NCBI RefSeq assembly: GCF_049670895.1
Contig: NZ_CP187170.1
Direction: 5' to 3' (one strand)
DNA: 64,000 bases
Source: Pasteurella sp049670895
Lineage (GTDB): Bacteria > Pseudomonadota > Gammaproteobacteria > Enterobacterales > Pasteurellaceae
The notes under the pieces were generated by a model. That model was not told the DNA's origin. It ran no database searches and worked only from the letters and a program-made list of their open reading frames with translations. A program made the position numbers and the translations under genes. Positions 1-7,327 of the stretch are shown here, piece by piece (within the stretch, counting starts at the first letter, position 1; each line of letters begins with the position of its first letter).

Positions 1-47
1 TTTTCTTTATTGATTTCATTTTTCATAAGTGGACTAATATAGATCAT
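1..47 (-). CDS. 5' end of a probable immunity gene, cut by the window edge
   Basis: Only the first 15 codons are in the window (MIYISPLMKNEINKE...). The ATG at 47-45 is preceded by a GGAGAG ribosome binding site. It lies 31 bases behind the stop codon of a short toxin-tail remnant, which itself follows repeat A1. That is the same repeat, toxin tail, immunity gene order seen across the island, so I read it as another cassette immunity gene. Too little is visible to name a family. It shows that the array continues beyond the left edge. Confidence 0.55.
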   Translation of the reverse strand, partial: MIYISPLMKNEINKE

Positions 48-78
48 TTTTTCTCTCCTAAATACTCCAGACCTTTAT

Positions 79-137
79 TTATTCCATCCTAATTTTAGAA
101 TCATTTAATAAATTCTGAATATTTGCTATAGCCCCCG
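79..137 (-). pseudogene. C-terminal stub of a lost CDI toxin
   Basis: One frame stays open from inside the hairpin of repeat A1 to a TAA at 81-79 and reads ALAGAIANIQNLLNDSKIR and then ME. There is no start codon of its own. Position (directly after repeat A, directly before an immunity-like gene) is the only reason to call it a toxin tail; the family cannot be told from about 20 codons. Confidence 0.4.
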
Positions 138-278
138 CTAGCGCTCGTCTTTGACGAGTGCTTTAATCAAACCATACGCCAGTTAACACAAACAGGATAT
201 CAATTACTCACATCATATTCACGATACAAAAACGGTCAATTCCTCAAAGCAAAACTTTTTCAAAATTGACCGCACTTT
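132..278 (-). repeat. Repeat A, copy 1
   Basis: A 147-bp element. Read on the minus strand it runs from an uptake core AAGTGCGGTC, through TTGACC-N16-TATGAT, to the hairpin GCACTCGTC-AAA-GACGAGCGC followed by TAGCGGGGG. Both promoter hexamers are intact. It separates the EndoU cassette on its right from the cassette cut by the left edge. Confidence 0.9.
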
Positions 279-299
279 ATTTTTCAGGCTGTTTGATAT

Positions 300-683
300 T
301 TATGCTTCAGCAAAACTTAACACTTCTTGATAACCCGCAACAGGCACTTGGCTGCGAAAGGCTAACCATAAGACTAAAATATCTATCAGCACCGCTCTTG
401 ATAAAGCAAAATGCAAGCTCGTGTCTTCTTGGGCAAATAAAAAACAGAAATAAACCTGATCACCATGAATTTCCACGCCCCAAGAATTCGAGGAAATATC
501 TCCATGTTGGATGTCTTCATCCCTCAAAATCGATAACACCTTATCCAAAAACGCAAAGTAATTGGGACCACCCATCGGGTCATTTAAATAGCCTGTTAAA
601 GGATGAAGTTGATGATTTTCTTTCCAAAAACAAACCGGTATCACCTGTGATTTATGTTCAATATAGGAAAACACTAATTGCAT
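300..683 (-). CDS. Immunity protein candidate of an EndoU cassette
   Basis: 127 residues, beginning MQLVFSYIEHK and ending GYQEVLSFAEA. It starts 3 bases after the stop of the EndoU-type gene at 687-1037, the position of a cognate immunity gene. It shares the N-terminal M-(L/V)-FSY start, a central acidic stretch and the C-terminal 'YQE' region with the proteins at 1034-1459, 8136-8549 and 12371-12814, so all four look like one family. No signal peptide or membrane segment is evident; a cytoplasmic inhibitor of an RNase fits. Degraded copies of its 3' end occur at 8059-8139 and 12294-12374. The pairing is inferred from order; the family is not one I can name with certainty. Confidence 0.7.
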   Translation of the reverse strand: MQLVFSYIEHKSQVIPVCFWKENHQLHPLTGYLNDPMGGPNYFAFLDKVLSILRDEDIQHGDISSNSWGVEIHGDQVYFCFLFAQEDTSLHFALSRAVLIDILVLWLAFRSQVPVAGYQEVLSFAEA

Positions 684-686
684 AAC

Positions 687-1037
687 TTACTCCTGTGTGC
701 TACTTGGGAATGCGGTAAATTCTGGATAACTGTACCCTTCAATTCTCACACCTGAATGAGAGATTCCCGCCCACATTCCTTCTGCTTGACGTATTGCATC
801 TAAATCATCCACTTGGTTTGAATAGGCGGAATCAATCTCAACCAATATCCTATCTGCTGTCCATGTAGCAGGAAACATCAGCATTTCGCCGTTGTTATTG
901 GTTTTGGCGATATATTGATTGGTATCGCTATCCCATACAGAAATTTGTGCAATATACACGCCATTTTTATAGGTTTGTAATACTCGGTCCACCCGAATAT
1001 TGCCTAAGGTGGAATGCCCACCCACAATCACGGTCAT
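687..1037 (-). CDS. EndoU-type RNase toxin tail (orphan CdiA-CT)
   Basis: 116 residues resembling the bacterial EndoU nuclease domain of CDI toxins. Visible features are GGHSTLGN near the N-terminus (putative catalytic His), a central 'MLMFPATWTADRI' block, and a C-terminal 'WAGISHSGVRIEGY' block, in the order usual for the family. The usual long secreted N-terminal part is absent, and the domain itself begins abruptly five residues before GGHS, so its first segment is probably missing. The ATG overlaps the TGA of the immunity gene at 1034-1459 (ATGA), so translation is probably coupled. It is followed 3 bases later by its likely immunity gene at 300-683. Without a secretion domain it cannot be delivered to a neighbour as it stands, but it could serve as a donor of sequence for a complete cdiA. 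Confidence 0.7.
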   Translation of the reverse strand: MTVIVGGHSTLGNIRVDRVLQTYKNGVYIAQISVWDSDTNQYIAKTNNNGEMLMFPATWTADRILVEIDSAYSNQVDDLDAIRQAEGMWAGISHSGVRIEGYSYPEFTAFPSSTQE

Positions 1038-1459
1038 AAATACGCCTCCTTGGTGTCAATAATTTCTTGGTAATTCATATCAGTAATAGGTCTTTGGTAA
1101 AAAGCGATCCATTTTTCCAGTAAATAGGCAAATTCTTTACGGGGGATGAAACGGGGATCGGTATCTCTTTCGTCAACATCATCAGGAATGTCCTCTTCCT
1201 CCAAGCCATCTAACAGATAATAGCCCACTTTTATTTGATCGTGATCTATCAAAGCTTCAAATGCCTGTGAACCAATCCATTCCCAAGTAATCGTTGGATC
1301 TTGAAGCTTCTCTAATACTTCACTCATCCAGCTTAACCAGTCTAACGAACCAAGATAATCAGTAATCACCCCATCATTTTCCCGATTATCACTTTCATAA
1401 ACGCAGCAAGCTTTATATGGACGATTATTATATGTGCCATAACTAAAAAGAACTTTCAT
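1034..1459 (-). CDS. Immunity protein candidate, EndoU-associated family
   Basis: 141 residues (MKVLFSYGTYNNRPYK..., ending NYQEIIDTKEAYL). It is highly similar to the 147-residue protein at 12371-12814 and ends with the same dozen residues as the 8136-8549 protein. It is preceded by a 29-codon remnant of an EndoU C-terminus (1473-1561) and followed, with a 4-base overlap, by a second EndoU-type gene. A strongly acidic centre (DGLEEEDIPDDVDERDTD) would suit binding to a basic nuclease. Function as an EndoU inhibitor is inferred from three independent associations with EndoU pieces in this island. Confidence 0.7.
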   Translation of the reverse strand: MKVLFSYGTYNNRPYKACCVYESDNRENDGVITDYLGSLDWLSWMSEVLEKLQDPTITWEWIGSQAFEALIDHDQIKVGYYLLDGLEEEDIPDDVDERDTDPRFIPRKEFAYLLEKWIAFYQRPITDMNYQEIIDTKEAYL

Positions 1460-1472
1460 TTTATTATCTCCA

Positions 1473-1561
1473 TCAATTTATTACTGGATAAACTGTTGAA
1501 ATATTACCACTTTTATCAAATTGATATATCACTTCAACGCCTGATTTTGTTGTCCCCTTCC
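1473..1561 (-). pseudogene. C-terminal remnant of an EndoU-type toxin
   Basis: An open frame from the edge of repeat A2 to a TGA at 1475-1473 reads WKGTTKSGVEVIYQFDKSG and continues to STVYP. It matches the C-terminus of the EndoU fragment at 12811-13011 (WEGTTKSGVKVEW...STVYP). All catalytic regions are lost and no start codon is present. It shows that this immunity gene once sat behind a full EndoU toxin. Confidence 0.75.
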
Positions 1562-1708
1562 ACCGCTAGCGCTCGTCTTTGACGAGTGCTTTAATCAAAC
1601 CGCACGCCAGTGAACACAAACAAGATATCAATTGCTCACATCATATCCACGATACAAAAACGGTCAATTCCTCAAAGCAAAACGTTTTTGAAATTGACCG
1701 CACTTTTA
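1562..1708 (-). repeat. Repeat A, copy 2
   Basis: Full-length, with intact uptake core, TTGACC-N16-TATGAT and hairpin. It leads into the EndoU remnant and the immunity gene at 1034-1459. Confidence 0.9.
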
Positions 1709-1750
1709 AAGCTAATCAAATACTCCAGTGAGCTGAACTATAAATGCCCT

Positions 1751-1939
1751 TTACAACAATACTTCTAGTTCATTTAAATCTATAAAAAACTGACTATCCG
1801 TGTCATTTTCTAAATAATCCATTCCGAATAACGAAAAGCCATCCAGATCTTTCATTTTATTTAACTTATTTTTAGATAATCCCTCATGCTTTGCTCTTTC
1901 TATTATTAATTTAATTATGTCATTAAAATAAAATTTCAT
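1751..1939 (-). pseudogene. Truncated copy of the orphan immunity gene found at 10386-10739
   Basis: 62 codons (MKFYFNDIIKLIIERAKHEG...). Over this length it is nearly identical to the 117-residue protein at 10386-10739. The intact copy reads LL-KRAK where this one has LL-stop: an AAA lysine codon has become TAA, and the sequence diverges four codons later at repeat A2. Start codon and GAGG ribosome binding site are kept, and repeat B lies directly upstream as in the intact copy. Confidence 0.75.
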
Positions 1940-1944
1940 ATTTA

Positions 1945-1986
1945 CCTCAAACTGGCACTCGTGTGAACACGAGCGCCATCTCAGGG
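1945..1986 (-). repeat. Repeat B, copy 1
   Basis: A 42-bp element whose core is a long hairpin: TGGCGCTCGTGT on the minus strand pairs with ACACGAGTGCCA around a TC loop. It ends in the TTTGAGG ribosome binding site of the truncated immunity gene at 1751-1939. Related copies are at 10745-10785 and 13005-13046. Confidence 0.8.
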
Positions 1987-2025
1987 ATTGCCTAAGGTGG
2001 AATGTCCACCCACAATCACGGTCAT
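1981..2025 (-). pseudogene. N-terminal scar of an EndoU gene
   Basis: ATGACCGTGATTGTGGGTGG is the same opening as the EndoU gene at 687-1037. The frame reads MTVIVGGHSTLGNP and then stops at TGA where repeat B begins. This is a 14-codon relic left by a recombination event that joined the start of an EndoU gene to repeat B. Confidence 0.65.
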
Positions 2026-2031
2026 AAATAC

Positions 2032-2179
2032 CCCCCGCTAGCGCTCGTCTTTGACGAGTGCTTTAATCAAATCACACGCCAGTGAACACAAGCAAGATAT
2101 CAATTGCTCACGTCATATCCACGATACAAAAACGGTCAATTCCTCAAAGCAAAACTTTTTTGAAATTTACCGCACTTTT
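2032..2179 (-). repeat. Repeat A, copy 3
   Basis: Full-length, but the -10 hexamer is TATGAC instead of TATGAT, so its promoter should be weaker. The uptake core ACCGCACTT is intact. It lies downstream of the large cdiA fragment and its membrane immunity candidate. Confidence 0.88.
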
Positions 2180-2362
2180 AAGATAAATAAACAAAAACTC
2201 AGAAAATTATACCATTAGATGATAATAGATAATATTTTATTTCTATTATCTTTTTCCTATGGGTTAAATTTTCACTTAATCACCTCTTTTTATATTTTAA
2301 TTCTTGAAAAAATTTATATATAAACTGGTAAAGAATTAAGTATCTATTTTAATAGAATATAA
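2180..2362. other. AT-rich spacer without a recognisable gene
   Basis: 183 bases between repeat A3 and the stop codon of the small membrane protein gene. I see no open frame, clear hairpin with a T-run, or match to the other cassettes. Confidence 0.5.
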
Positions 2363-2608
2363 CTACTTAGCGTCAAAATCTAAAAAAGGAAAAAGAACAC
2401 CAGATAAAATGGATACAATAACAACTATTAAAAAATCATAGCGATCTATAACAAAAGGTAAAATATCCCTCATATCTCCCCCCAAAAAAAGACCATAAAT
2501 GATAAGATAAATACTCTTCAAAAAGATTAAAAAAAACATCACTAAAGTGGAAAACAAAAAATAATATATAAAAGAAGCTATATATCTAGAAAATTTATTT
2601 CTTCTCAT
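2363..2608 (-). CDS. Small membrane protein, probable CDI immunity protein
   Basis: 81 residues with two strongly hydrophobic stretches: about residues 9-45 (probably one long or two short membrane segments) and about 57-76. Its start overlaps the end of the large cdiA fragment by 14 bases, the usual arrangement for a cognate immunity gene, and the coupling argues that both are translated together. Membrane immunity proteins are known for CDI toxins that act on the inner membrane; a similar target for this toxin is an inference. No family is recognised. Confidence 0.65.
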   Translation of the reverse strand: MRRNKFSRYIASFIYYFLFSTLVMFFLIFLKSIYLIIYGLFLGGDMRDILPFVIDRYDFLIVVIVSILSGVLFPFLDFDAK

Positions 2609-5057
2609 CTTTTCCCTCTAAAATTGAATCATAAATATCATCTGATTGTCTTTTGATATTATAATTAGACAGATTATCAATGCCATTCCCCAAAATCGCT
2701 GGGATATTATTCTTAGACTTTTGTCCATAAATTGGCACCCCTGGTGCTATCTGTACAAAATTATATTTATTTGCTGTTGGATTAAATTTCAAGTCTAATA
2801 CATTTTGAACTTTACTTCCTATCTTCGCTCCAGAGAAAGACGCTATTCCAGAAGAAACACCTTCATAAACAGACTCCTTATCTGTTCTGTAAGCATCCAA
2901 AAATTCAACACTAGCATTAGTAAAAGCTAGTTTTGCTGGTGTCATATCTTTAGTCAATATACTAGTACCAATAGATAATCCTATTTTTGGTATATCTAGT
3001 TTAGATATATCACCTTTATTTTCAATTAACTGCCCTGTTATTTCGGTCCCTCCACCAAACGTGCCTGCTATAATAACCGGTTTATCAACTAATTTGGGAA
3101 CATATTTCGCAATACTAGGACCAATAATTGAACCAAGCCCTAATGTCGTACTGCCAATTACTAGATTCAATCTGTTATTTTCCCATTTTTCTTGATACCA
3201 TTTATCATAATGGTGAAGAAGCTCATCTAACTGTTTAATACTTTGTTGAGATAAGCTTTTACAAACAGTATTGCAACTCTTTTCTTGTTGCAAAATAGCT
3301 AAAGCATTCTTACGTTTTGCTAACTCGTCTTTACTCACTCGTGTATCAAGTGCTTCTATTAAAAAATTATCATCAACTGTAACTAGCTTTGCGATTAAAT
3401 TCTCCTTCTCTTCCTCTGTTTTAGCATTCTCAAGAGCATTAAGCCAACTGATAATCGCTTTATCTGTTAAATAATTATTCTCCACCGCAACCTTACCAAT
3501 CTCCCCGCCAATCGACGCATGGGTGAGACTCGATACCGTCGTGTTGTTCTGACTTGAACCCTGTGCCGTTAGCCCACCTGCCACTGCGGCTGTCATCGAA
3601 CTTAACGCAGTGATTTGTGCCTTTTCCTCTGCCGTCAGCTGTTCTGCTTTGTCTTTGTTGTACAACACCTTCGCTAACATCGGTGCAGCCAATTCCGCAC
3701 TCGCCGCCGCTATCGCCCCTGACGTCGGGTTGCCTTGATTGGCTGTCGCCTCTATCGCCCCCCAAATCGCATGAGCTAGGGTGTTCGCAATTTTGTCGGT
3801 TTCACCTTTGTCATTGGTGGTTGCCTCTTTAATCCATTGATTCACTTCCGGGGAAGCAAGTTGGGTAGCTATGCCTGTTGGACCTTGATTAGCTAAAATC
3901 CCCGTAAAAAGTGTCGTCAGCCTCTCCGCTGTACGTTTATACTCACCCCTATCTCCCCACTTCGCTTGATTTTGTTCTGCTTTTAACAATGCCTGTTGTT
4001 TTTCTGCAATCTCTGTTGGCTTTCCTTCTGCTTCAGCTTGGATTAATGCCTTTTTCGCTTGATTGACTTGCTCTGTCGCTTCCGCTTGTTGGTTTGCGGT
4101 GTAAGTACTGATTGCCTTATGAATATCACCCACCGATTTGGAAAGCACTTTCTGCTCCGCTAAAAGCTGGGTAACATCTTTCGGTTTACTCACCTCACGC
4201 TGAGCCTGACTTAAATCCGTATTTATCCCTAATGCGTCGGCGGTGGTTTCTATTGGTTGGCTGTCTTTATTCAGCGTAATCCGCCCTGCTGTTAAGGTCG
4301 CTTTGGTAAGGCTTTCCTCACTCCCTTCACTGTGCATTGGTAAACTTGGCGTAAAACTTGGGCCAGTTTTCCCTTCTACAAACTGGGCATTTGGATGCTT
4401 GGCATCCACCACTTTCCCTGTGTCTTTATCTTGGTAATAATCCGCTTGTTTACCATAACCACCCGATAAAGACGCACTACTTGCTCGATGGCTTGAGTGA
4501 TTTTGAATATCTTCAAACGTGAGTTGATTCGTTTTCAATTCACTTTCTGCCCCATTCGTAGAGGCTATTGCTGCACCTTTTAAATACACATTCGCCGCAT
4601 TAACTTGATAACTTCCTTCTTCCGCAAATAAGCCCGTTTGCTCCCGCACTTGTTGATACTGAGATTCGCCTCTTTCTGCCCCTACATGACCTTGTAAGTT
4701 CCAACTATTACCAAAACCGACTTCAGCCTCTATGCCTGCACTTGTACCTTTTTGCTGATACGTTGAGCGTTCTTGTACACTTTCTAAATGTAAATTTCCA
4801 CCAGTATTGACTTCAATACGTTTACCTTTTGCGGTTGTACCAATGAGAGTCGTATCATTTCCACTTTGTAGGTTAAGCTGTTCGCTATCTAGCACTGTAT
4901 GTTGATAATAAGTACCGTCACCTTGTTGTTTTTGCTTGCCAAATCCTGCCCTTGCATAAAACGACCAGCCCGTTTTTGCACCAAAACTCAATGCCGTGCC
5001 AACTTCTGCTCCTACATTCTGACTTTTACCTTTATTGTACTGAGAGTCTTCTCCCCG
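2595..5057 (-). CDS. cdiA: 5'-truncated CdiA / filamentous haemagglutinin fragment with VENN motif and toxin tail
   Basis: About 820 codons open from the hairpin of repeat A4, where an in-frame TAG closes the reading upstream, to a TGA at 2597-2595. No good start codon exists (the first in-frame candidate is a TTG at 4991), so it is a fragment without signal peptide, TPS domain or most of the shaft. The N-terminal ~220 residues are haemagglutinin-repeat-like (LNLQSGNDTTLIG, GGNLHLESVQERSTY). A Lys/Gln/Ala-rich region follows, then an Ala-rich pretoxin region with the VENN motif (KVAVENNYLTDK) near residue 500 counted from the TTG. The last ~300 residues would be the delivered toxin and show Gly/Ile-rich hydrophobic stretches, but no nuclease motif I recognise. 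The gene behind it encodes a small membrane protein, probably its immunity. It is the most complete cdiA piece in the window and a possible donor for C-terminal exchange. Confidence 0.8.
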   Translation of the reverse strand, partial: RGEDSQYNKGKSQNVGAEVGTALSFGAKTGWSFYARAGFGKQKQQGDGTYYQHTVLDSEQLNLQSGNDTTLIGTTAKGKRIEVNTGGNLHLESVQERSTYQQKGTSAGIEAEVGFGNSWNLQGHVGAERGESQYQQVREQTGLFAEEGSYQVNAANVYLKGAAIASTNGAESELKTNQLTFEDIQNHSSHRASSASLSGGYGKQADYYQDKDTGKVVDAKHPNAQFVEGKTGPSFTPSLPMHSEGSEESLTKATLTAGRITLNKDSQPIETTADALGINTDLSQAQREVSKPKDVTQLLAEQKVLSKSVGDIHKAISTYTANQQAEATEQVNQAKKALIQAEAEGKPTEIAEKQQALLKAEQNQAKWGDRGEYKRTAERLTTLFTGILANQGPTGIATQLASPEVNQWIKEATTNDKGETDKIANTLAHAIWGAIEATANQGNPTSGAIAAASAELAAPMLAKVLYNKDKAEQLTAEEKAQITALSSMTAAVAGGLTAQGSSQNNTTVSSLTHASIGGEIGKVAVENNYLTDKAIISWLNALENAKTEEEKENLIAKLVTVDDNFLIEALDTRVSKDELAKRKNALAILQQEKSCNTVCKSLSQQSIKQLDELLHHYDKWYQEKWENNRLNLVIGSTTLGLGSIIGPSIAKYVPKLVDKPVIIAGTFGGGTEITGQLIENKGDISKLDIPKIGLSIGTSILTKDMTPAKLAFTNASVEFLDAYRTDKESVYEGVSSGIASFSGAKIGSKVQNVLDLKFNPTANKYNFVQIAPGVPIYGQKSKNNIPAILGNGIDNLSNYNIKRQSDDIYDSILEGKDEKK

Positions 5058-5198
5058 CTAGTGCTCGTCTTTGACGAGTGCGTTAATCAAACCACACGCC
5101 AGTTAACACAAACAGGATATCAATTACTCACATCATATCCACGATACAAAAACGGTCAATTTCTCAAAGCAAAACTTTTTCAAAATTGACCGCACTTT
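5052..5198 (-). repeat. Repeat A, copy 4
   Basis: Full-length, with intact promoter hexamers and uptake core. Its TAG is in frame with, and immediately upstream of, the large cdiA fragment, so the breakpoint of that gene is the end of the repeat. Confidence 0.9.
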
Positions 5199-5299
5199 AT
5201 TTTTGTGCTGTGTGATATTTTGCGGCTTGAAAGCCTAGACACTCCACAAATTACACTATCCATGTGTAAAAGAGTGTTATTAGAACCATATCCAATTTG

Positions 5300-5806
5300 T
5301 TATTTTTTCTTATAAATATTCGTACAATATTTAAACCCTTCCATCACGACTTTTCCTAATTCTTCATCAGATATATCTATTGGATATTCAAATCTAACCC
5401 ACTTTCTGTTTTCATCTTCTATAGCCGTATAACCATTAAGAGAGTCTTGATGCCAAGGCGTTATTATAATTTTATTATTCATAATTCTCACAGATAAAAA
5501 ATCCATATTTTTATAAATTTCTTTTCTATTCTTATATGAAAACTCTTCTTTTATTTTTGTTTCTAACGACTTAAAAAATGTACCATCACTATCTAATGAC
5601 ATTACTGCTCTAAGTTCATCAGAATCAATCTCTCTACTTTTTGATAAATTTTCCCTGATGTGTTTTCCCAAAGCAGAATAAGTTATATTGGGTGATAGCA
5701 GATTAATATCTTGCGTAGGATCTAATACACTAAGCACCCCCACCAAGAAATAATTAATCAAAATAAATTTTTCTGTTTTTCTTATTATAACGCTATGTAC
5801 AGTCAT
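5300..5806 (-). CDS. Second copy of the immunity protein for the tRNase-type CDI toxin
   Basis: 168 residues (MTVHSVIIRKTEKFILINYF...), clearly a duplicate of the protein at 5989-6495. Both share the first ~40 residues with few changes, a conserved YKNRKEIYKNMDFLSV block, and a C-terminal half ending YKKK. The middle (about residues 55-80) is the most divergent part. It is intact, while the toxin tail in front of it (5809-5943) is dead. Retention of an intact immunity gene beside a broken toxin suggests selection for protection; different specificity of the variable middle is possible but unproven. Confidence 0.75.
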   Translation of the reverse strand: MTVHSVIIRKTEKFILINYFLVGVLSVLDPTQDINLLSPNITYSALGKHIRENLSKSREIDSDELRAVMSLDSDGTFFKSLETKIKEEFSYKNRKEIYKNMDFLSVRIMNNKIIITPWHQDSLNGYTAIEDENRKWVRFEYPIDISDEELGKVVMEGFKYCTNIYKKK

Positions 5807-5808
5807 TA

Positions 5809-5943
5809 TTATTTAACCTCTTTTGCTATAATTTTAACACTTTGCGATTCTTCTTATCTAATTGACTTATTTATCGCTTGCCATTGTGGTTTAGTTGTTG
5901 AGTGAGTTATTGCTAAATACATCTCTTTACTCTTAATTTACTC
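5809..5943 (-). pseudogene. Dead C-terminal copy of the tRNase-type CDI toxin
   Basis: 45 codons aligned with the end of the toxin at 6498-7310: KSKEMYLAITHSTTKPQWQA against KSKEMYLAIPHSTTKSQWEA. Two in-frame stops break it (a GAA changed to TAA near 5938, and a TAA in place of TAT-GC near 5860). It ends in the same KEVK-stop and runs directly into the duplicate immunity gene. Confidence 0.85.
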
Positions 5944-5988
5944 CTTCTTTAAGTATAAAATCTTCTCAATAGAGATATATTCAATTTC

Positions 5989-6495
5989 TTATTTTTTCTT
6001 ATAAATACTCGTACAATATTTAAACCCCTCCATGACGACCTTTCCTAATTCTTCATCAGATATATCTATTGGATGTTCAAATTTAACCCACTTTCCTTTT
6101 TCATCTTTTATAGCCGTATAGCCATTAAGAGAATCCTGATGCAAAGGAGTTATTATAACTTTCTTATCTAGAATACTCACAGACAAAAAGTCCATATTTT
6201 TATAAATTTCTTTTCTATTCTTATATAAAAACTCTTCTTTTATTCTCTTTTCCATAGATTGTAAAAATTCCTTTGGCTTATCGGATGAAATTATTAAATT
6301 AAATTCATTAAATTCAATTTTTCTACTTTTTAATAAATTTTCTTTTATATCCTTCCCTAAAGAAGAGTAGGTTATATTTGGTGGTAGTAGATTAATTACC
6401 TGCTCAGGATCTAATACACTAATCAGCCCCTCTAAGAAATAATTAATTAAAATAAATTTATCTGTTTTTCTTATTATAACGCTATGTACAATCAT
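5989..6495 (-). CDS. cdiI: Immunity protein for the adjacent tRNase-type CDI toxin
   Basis: 168 residues (MIVHSVIIRKTDKFILINYF...). The ATG lies 2 bases behind the stop of the toxin tail at 6498-7310, the standard toxin-then-immunity order. It should be a cytoplasmic protein: there is no signal peptide, only one moderately hydrophobic stretch near residues 14-28, and it is rich in Lys, Ile and Asp. A duplicate lies directly downstream at 5300-5806. Cognate function is inferred from position. Confidence 0.78.
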   Translation of the reverse strand: MIVHSVIIRKTDKFILINYFLEGLISVLDPEQVINLLPPNITYSSLGKDIKENLLKSRKIEFNEFNLIISSDKPKEFLQSMEKRIKEEFLYKNRKEIYKNMDFLSVSILDKKVIITPLHQDSLNGYTAIKDEKGKWVKFEHPIDISDEELGKVVMEGFKYCTSIYKKK

Positions 6496-6497
6496 TA

Positions 6498-7310
6498 TTA
6501 TTTAACCTCTTTTACTATAATTTTAACACCTTGCGATTTTGCATAGTCAATTGACCTATTTATCGCTTCCCATTGCGATTTAGTTGTTGAGTGAGGTATT
6601 GCCAAATACATCTCTTTACTCTTAATTTCCTCATTTCCCAATTCAAAATTATCTTTACCATCGCCCTTAAAATTCACCATCTCATCCACATATTTATTTA
6701 ATTGATAAGTAATACGTTTCGGATTTTGATAGGTTGTTGAACCAACAGTATCCATGGTTTTTGCACTAATCGCCGTACCATCTGGCAGTAAGCTATCAAA
6801 TGTTTTAAATTTAGGTTTTATATCATTAAGATCAATCGTTCCCTTTGGTAAAATTTTCTGTAAATATTCCTCCCAAGGTTTACCTTGTTTTTCAATACCT
6901 TTTCCCCACACTATCTTGACTTCTTTATTTGATAATACCCCTTCCTTGATTGCTAATTTACCAACATTTCTTATACCTGAATGGATTAATCCAGAGACAC
7001 TAGAAAAAGTACCAATTGCGATTATTTCATTGGATAAATATACCTTCATACGAATTAAATCAGCTTCATCACGGTAGCCTGCTGCTTCCAATTCATCCGC
7101 TTGTTTTAATTCTACTCGGGTAGTTTCTGATATAGTATCAATTGGTGACAATGCCGCTTTCTTTATTGCATTCCCAATTTGCCTTAATTGAGCTTTAGCT
7201 GTTTCATCACCTTTCAATGCATCTATTGTGATTCGGGTTAATGTTACTGCATTTTCAACAGGTTCATGAGTAGAAATGTCCAATAAGGCTTGCTTAGCCA
7301 GATGTTCCAT
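6498..7310 (-). CDS. Orphan CdiA-CT with a PD-(D/E)XK-type tRNase toxin domain
   Basis: 270 residues from the first ATG; the frame is open from the TAG in the hairpin of repeat A5 (EAQSRR before the ATG). The first ~125 residues are a pretoxin-like helical region. The remainder matches the CdiA C-terminal endonuclease family known from Burkholderia Bp1026b-type CDI toxins: WGKGIEKQGKPWEEYL, then FKTFDSLLPDGTAISAKTMD, then a basic tail near SQWEAINRSIDYAKSQGV. The Glu of PWEEYL, the Asp of FKTFD and the Lys of SAKT are the likely PD-(D/E)XK residues. Family knowledge predicts cleavage of tRNA in the target cytoplasm. It lacks secretion and receptor-binding parts, so it is a cassette rather than a working CdiA. 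The immunity gene follows after 2 bases. Confidence 0.8.
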   Translation of the reverse strand: MEHLAKQALLDISTHEPVENAVTLTRITIDALKGDETAKAQLRQIGNAIKKAALSPIDTISETTRVELKQADELEAAGYRDEADLIRMKVYLSNEIIAIGTFSSVSGLIHSGIRNVGKLAIKEGVLSNKEVKIVWGKGIEKQGKPWEEYLQKILPKGTIDLNDIKPKFKTFDSLLPDGTAISAKTMDTVGSTTYQNPKRITYQLNKYVDEMVNFKGDGKDNFELGNEEIKSKEMYLAIPHSTTKSQWEAINRSIDYAKSQGVKIIVKEVK

Positions 7311-7327
7311 TCTTCGACTTTGAGCTT

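Noticed and set aside
266..685. Plus-strand open frame of 139 codons
   Set aside because: It is the complement of repeat A1 and the immunity gene at 300-683; similar plus-strand frames recur wherever repeat A occurs.
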